DNA from: Patescibacteria group bacterium UBA6263
GTDB taxonomy: Bacteria; Patescibacteriota; Gracilibacteria; Absconditabacterales; Absconditicoccaceae
Reading direction: 5' to 3'
NCBI GenBank assembly: GCA_002441085.1
Contig: DJVF01000035.1
Coordinates: 1-26,116 of the forward strand
DNA length: 26,116 bases
Translations under genes and position numbers: made by a program
Notes under the pieces: model-generated
What the model was told of the DNA's origin: nothing
Seen by the model: only the letters and a program-made list of their open reading frames with translations
Databases searched by the model: none
In this document: piece after piece, positions 23,968-26,116 of the stretch
How the letters are laid out: each line of letters starts with the position of its first letter
How positions within the stretch are numbered: the first letter of the stretch is position 1

Positions 23968-26088
23968 ATGAAACATTTAATTACAAAAATCCTGTTTGTT
24001 GTTTTCGCTATGATTATGACAATTCAGGTCAGCGCTGGTGTCTTCAATGACACTATCTGTTCCGGTTCTCCAATTACTATTGGCAACCTGTATCCTACTG
24101 CTACCTTGTATCAGTGGAATACAACTCCACCTCAGTATACGCCGACTATTACAGTGAGTCCTACTGTAAATACTACGTATATTGTGAATGTATTTGCAGG
24201 CACCACTTGGATGCTGGCTGATACCTTTAATATTGCTATCAAGCCACTACCCAGTGGTACTATCACTCCTGCTCAGTCTATTTGTGCTGGATCAAGTGCT
24301 ACTTTGACTGCTACAGGAGGAGTAAGCTATTTATGGACTCCTGGAGGAATGACAGCTGCGAGTATTACAGTCAGTCCTGATTCTACAGCTACTTATTCAT
24401 GTTTTATTACAGGATCAAATGGTTGTTCGATTACTCTAACAAGTACAGTGAATGTCAATCCCTTGCCGGTATTTACAGCTGTTGGATCTAATTCACCTTT
24501 GTGTGAAGGATCGACTTTGAACTTAACGGCTCAAGCCAATGCGGGAGCTACTTATTATTGGACAGGCCCCAATGGTTTTACGTCCAATATCCAGAATCCT
24601 GTAATTCCAAATGTTAGTACAACCAACGGTGGTACTTATGTAGTTACAGCTTCGCTAAATGGTTGTTCGACAAGCACAAATATAGGAGTAGTGATAAACA
24701 CTGCTCCTGTAATTAGTACAATTGGCAGTAATTCACCTGTGTGTCAGGGCTCAAATTTGAGCTTATATGCTGGTGCTACAAGCGGATCAAGTTATAGTTG
24801 GACAGGCCCCAATGGTTTTACGTCCAATATCCAGAATCCTGTAATTAACAACGCGACCACTGCTAATGCTGGTACTTATGTAGTTACAGCAAGTTTGAAT
24901 ACTTGTTCTAGCTCTTCTAGTACAGCCGTAACTGTGGTAGCTGCTCCGAATGTAAATATTACAGGCAATCTGGATATATGCGTAGGATCTAGCACTACTC
25001 TGACTGCTACTGGTGGGTCAACTTATTTATGGTCTCCTGGTGGAGCAACAACGCCTAGTATTACTGTCAGTCCAAGCACAACAACGACCTACTCTGTTGT
25101 AGTTACAGCAAGTGGTGGATGTTCAGCTACGGCTTTTGCAACTGTAGTTGTCAATCCTGTACCTGTAATCAATATTACTTCTTCAAATAATAATATATGT
25201 GAAGGAGAAGATGTGATATTAACAGCCGCGGGCGCCACTACTTATCTGTGGTCTAATGGAGCAACAACGCCTAGTATTACTGTCAGTCCATCTGCTACCA
25301 CGACCTATACGGTCACTGGGACAAGCAGTTCAGGATGTACAGCTACGGGAAATATAACTGTAACAGTTGGTCAGAAACCAATTGTAACACTAAATCTCCC
25401 TCAGTCAGAAATCTGCGTAGATGCAAATCCACTTACATTAACTGGTGGAAATCCAGTTGGTGGCACTTATTATGGAGAGGGTATACACAATGGATTATTT
25501 TACCCTTCCACTGTAGGTGTTGGTACTTATCAAATAAACTATGAGTACACCAATACTTATGGTTGCAATGCGACAGCTAGTAAATTGCTGACTGTCAATC
25601 CTTTACCTACAGTTATTTTCAATGCTATTAGTCCAAATCCTGTACCACTGGGGACGGCAGCATTCCAGCTAAATACTGGAATTCCGCTTGGTGGATCATA
25701 CTCAGGTCCTGGCGTGGTAAATGGATGGTTTCATCCATCTATTGCTGGACTGGGACAACACACAATTAGCTATACATATACAGACTTCAAAAACTGTGTA
25801 AATATAGCTATGCAAACCATCAAAGTAGAAGGCTATATTGGGATTGAGGAAGTTTCCTCTTCTTTGATCAGAATTTATCCCAATCCTGTCTATGATTATC
25901 TCAATATAGAGATGGAATCTATTCCAAAATATATAGAAGTATTCAATCTACCTGGCAAAAGGTTGTTAATTCAAAAAGTAAATTCCAAAAAATTTGGATT
26001 GGATGTGTCTCATCTGTCCAAGGGGGTTTATTTTGTGAGGTTTGTGTTTGAAGATGGCAGCATGGGAACTGCCAGATTCGTAAAATAA
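23968..26088 (+). CDS. Bacteroidota-type surface protein with Ig-like repeats and T9SS sorting domain
   Basis: The 706-residue protein has a Sec signal peptide (hydrophobic FVVFAMIMTIQVSAG, cleavage near residue 23). About seven Ig/PKD-like repeats of 75-85 residues follow (each with C-x-G-S/E-x-x-x-L-T-A and T-Y-x-W-x-x-G/P-x-G). The C-terminal type A sorting domain covers about 635-706 (I-R-I-Y-P-N-P-V-Y-D-Y-L-N-I, V-F-N-L-P-G-K, L-S-K-G-V-Y-F-V-R-F). In Bacteroidota such domains direct secretion and surface attachment by the type IX system. No in-frame TGA occurs although the protein has dozens of glycines, all GGN, and codon use differs from all certain resident genes. It ends in TAA, so it can be read under either code. 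CPR bacteria are not known to have T9SS. Foreign origin is likely; a contig join cannot be excluded. The ORF at 25335 is a shadow. Confidence 0.93.
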   Translation: MKHLITKILFVVFAMIMTIQVSAGVFNDTICSGSPITIGNLYPTATLYQWNTTPPQYTPTITVSPTVNTTYIVNVFAGTTWMLADTFNIAIKPLPSGTITPAQSICAGSSATLTATGGVSYLWTPGGMTAASITVSPDSTATYSCFITGSNGCSITLTSTVNVNPLPVFTAVGSNSPLCEGSTLNLTAQANAGATYYWTGPNGFTSNIQNPVIPNVSTTNGGTYVVTASLNGCSTSTNIGVVINTAPVISTIGSNSPVCQGSNLSLYAGATSGSSYSWTGPNGFTSNIQNPVINNATTANAGTYVVTASLNTCSSSSSTAVTVVAAPNVNITGNLDICVGSSTTLTATGGSTYLWSPGGATTPSITVSPSTTTTYSVVVTASGGCSATAFATVVVNPVPVINITSSNNNICEGEDVILTAAGATTYLWSNGATTPSITVSPSATTTYTVTGTSSSGCTATGNITVTVGQKPIVTLNLPQSEICVDANPLTLTGGNPVGGTYYGEGIHNGLFYPSTVGVGTYQINYEYTNTYGCNATASKLLTVNPLPTVIFNAISPNPVPLGTAAFQLNTGIPLGGSYSGPGVVNGWFHPSIAGLGQHTISYTYTDFKNCVNIAMQTIKVEGYIGIEEVSSSLIRIYPNPVYDYLNIEMESIPKYIEVFNLPGKRLLIQKVNSKKFGLDVSHLSKGVYFVRFVFEDGSMGTARFVK
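24558..24846 (+). repeat. Internal 49-base direct repeat in the T9SS-type gene
   Basis: The stretch 24558-24606 is identical to 24798-24846, exactly 240 bases (80 codons) apart, one Ig-like domain unit. A second pair, 33 bases long, encodes ATTPSITVSP at about 25042 and 25258. This points to recent domain duplication or gene conversion. Confidence 0.85.
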
Positions 26089-26116
26089 ATTGAGAAAAAT
26101 CCCCAAAAGATTTTTC
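26081..26116 (+). terminator. Terminator repeat at the end of the T9SS-type gene
   Basis: Perfect stem GAAAAATC (26094-26101) / GATTTTTC (26109-26116) with a 7-base loop, six bases after the stop. The whole 36 bases including the stop codon differ at only two positions from the minus strand of 20782-20817. The window ends exactly at the last base of the stem. Confidence 0.75.

Overview
The window comes from a candidate-phylum (CPR/Patescibacteria) bacterium that reads UGA as glycine (NCBI translation table 25, known from Gracilibacteria/BD1-5 and Absconditabacteria/SR1). Read with the standard code, nearly every gene breaks into short pieces. Read with UGA=Gly, those pieces join into full-length, recognisable proteins, and the in-frame TGA codons fall on invariant glycines of uS12, HtpX, DnaJ, LemA and HicA. 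No 16S gene is present, so I cannot choose between the two phyla. The sequence is AT-rich, and most Gly codons in the resident genes are TGA.

Layout. 2-438: hicB-hicA toxin-antitoxin pair, hicA frameshifted in a T tract. 621-1688: two paralogous one-TM proteins that use no TGA. 1844-5515: lemA and htpX, a GIY-YIG nuclease, dnaJ and a four-helix-bundle gene, separated by a dispersed palindromic repeat family. 5861-10980: a coiled-coil protein, a 541-aa unknown, a CAP-domain secreted protein and a 780-aa lytic transglycosylase. 11061-11210: a tiny lysine-rich ORF. 11263-13622 (minus): operon of peroxiredoxin, DUF5320, DUF134 and a TsoY/TDT-like membrane protein, behind a promoter overlaid by two identical 14-bp palindromes. 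13746-14178: tRNA-Lys, a second GIY-YIG gene and a partial tRNA-Lys copy, which form a 31-bp direct-repeat bracket. 14234-16933 (minus): ribosomal operon rpsL-rpsG-two unknown small proteins-rplS-rplY-rpmB. 17182-18640 (minus): M15 DD-carboxypeptidase and grpE. 18809-20654: ECF sigma factor, a one-TM anti-sigma-like protein and a secreted Cys-rich protein. 20815-23715 (minus): secreted Kazal/DUF333 protein and a RelA/SpoT-like protein. 23968-26088: a Bacteroidota-type surface protein with a type IX secretion (T9SS) sorting domain and no TGA codons.

The main surprise is the T9SS-type gene. It is rich in glycine, coded only by GGN, inside a genome where TGA is the common Gly codon. Yet it has a sigma70-like promoter of the same spacing as the resident genes, and its 3' end carries a 36-bp terminator repeat that differs at two positions from the one behind the resident RelA-like gene. 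This fits recent transfer from a Bacteroidota neighbour or host. A chimeric contig remains the rival explanation. Other points of interest are the tRNA-Lys/GIY-YIG integration scar, the double palindromic operator before the peroxiredoxin operon, a DnaJ with only one of its two zinc centres, and two unrecognised small proteins inside the ribosomal operon.

All coordinates were worked out by hand from the sequence. No database search was possible.
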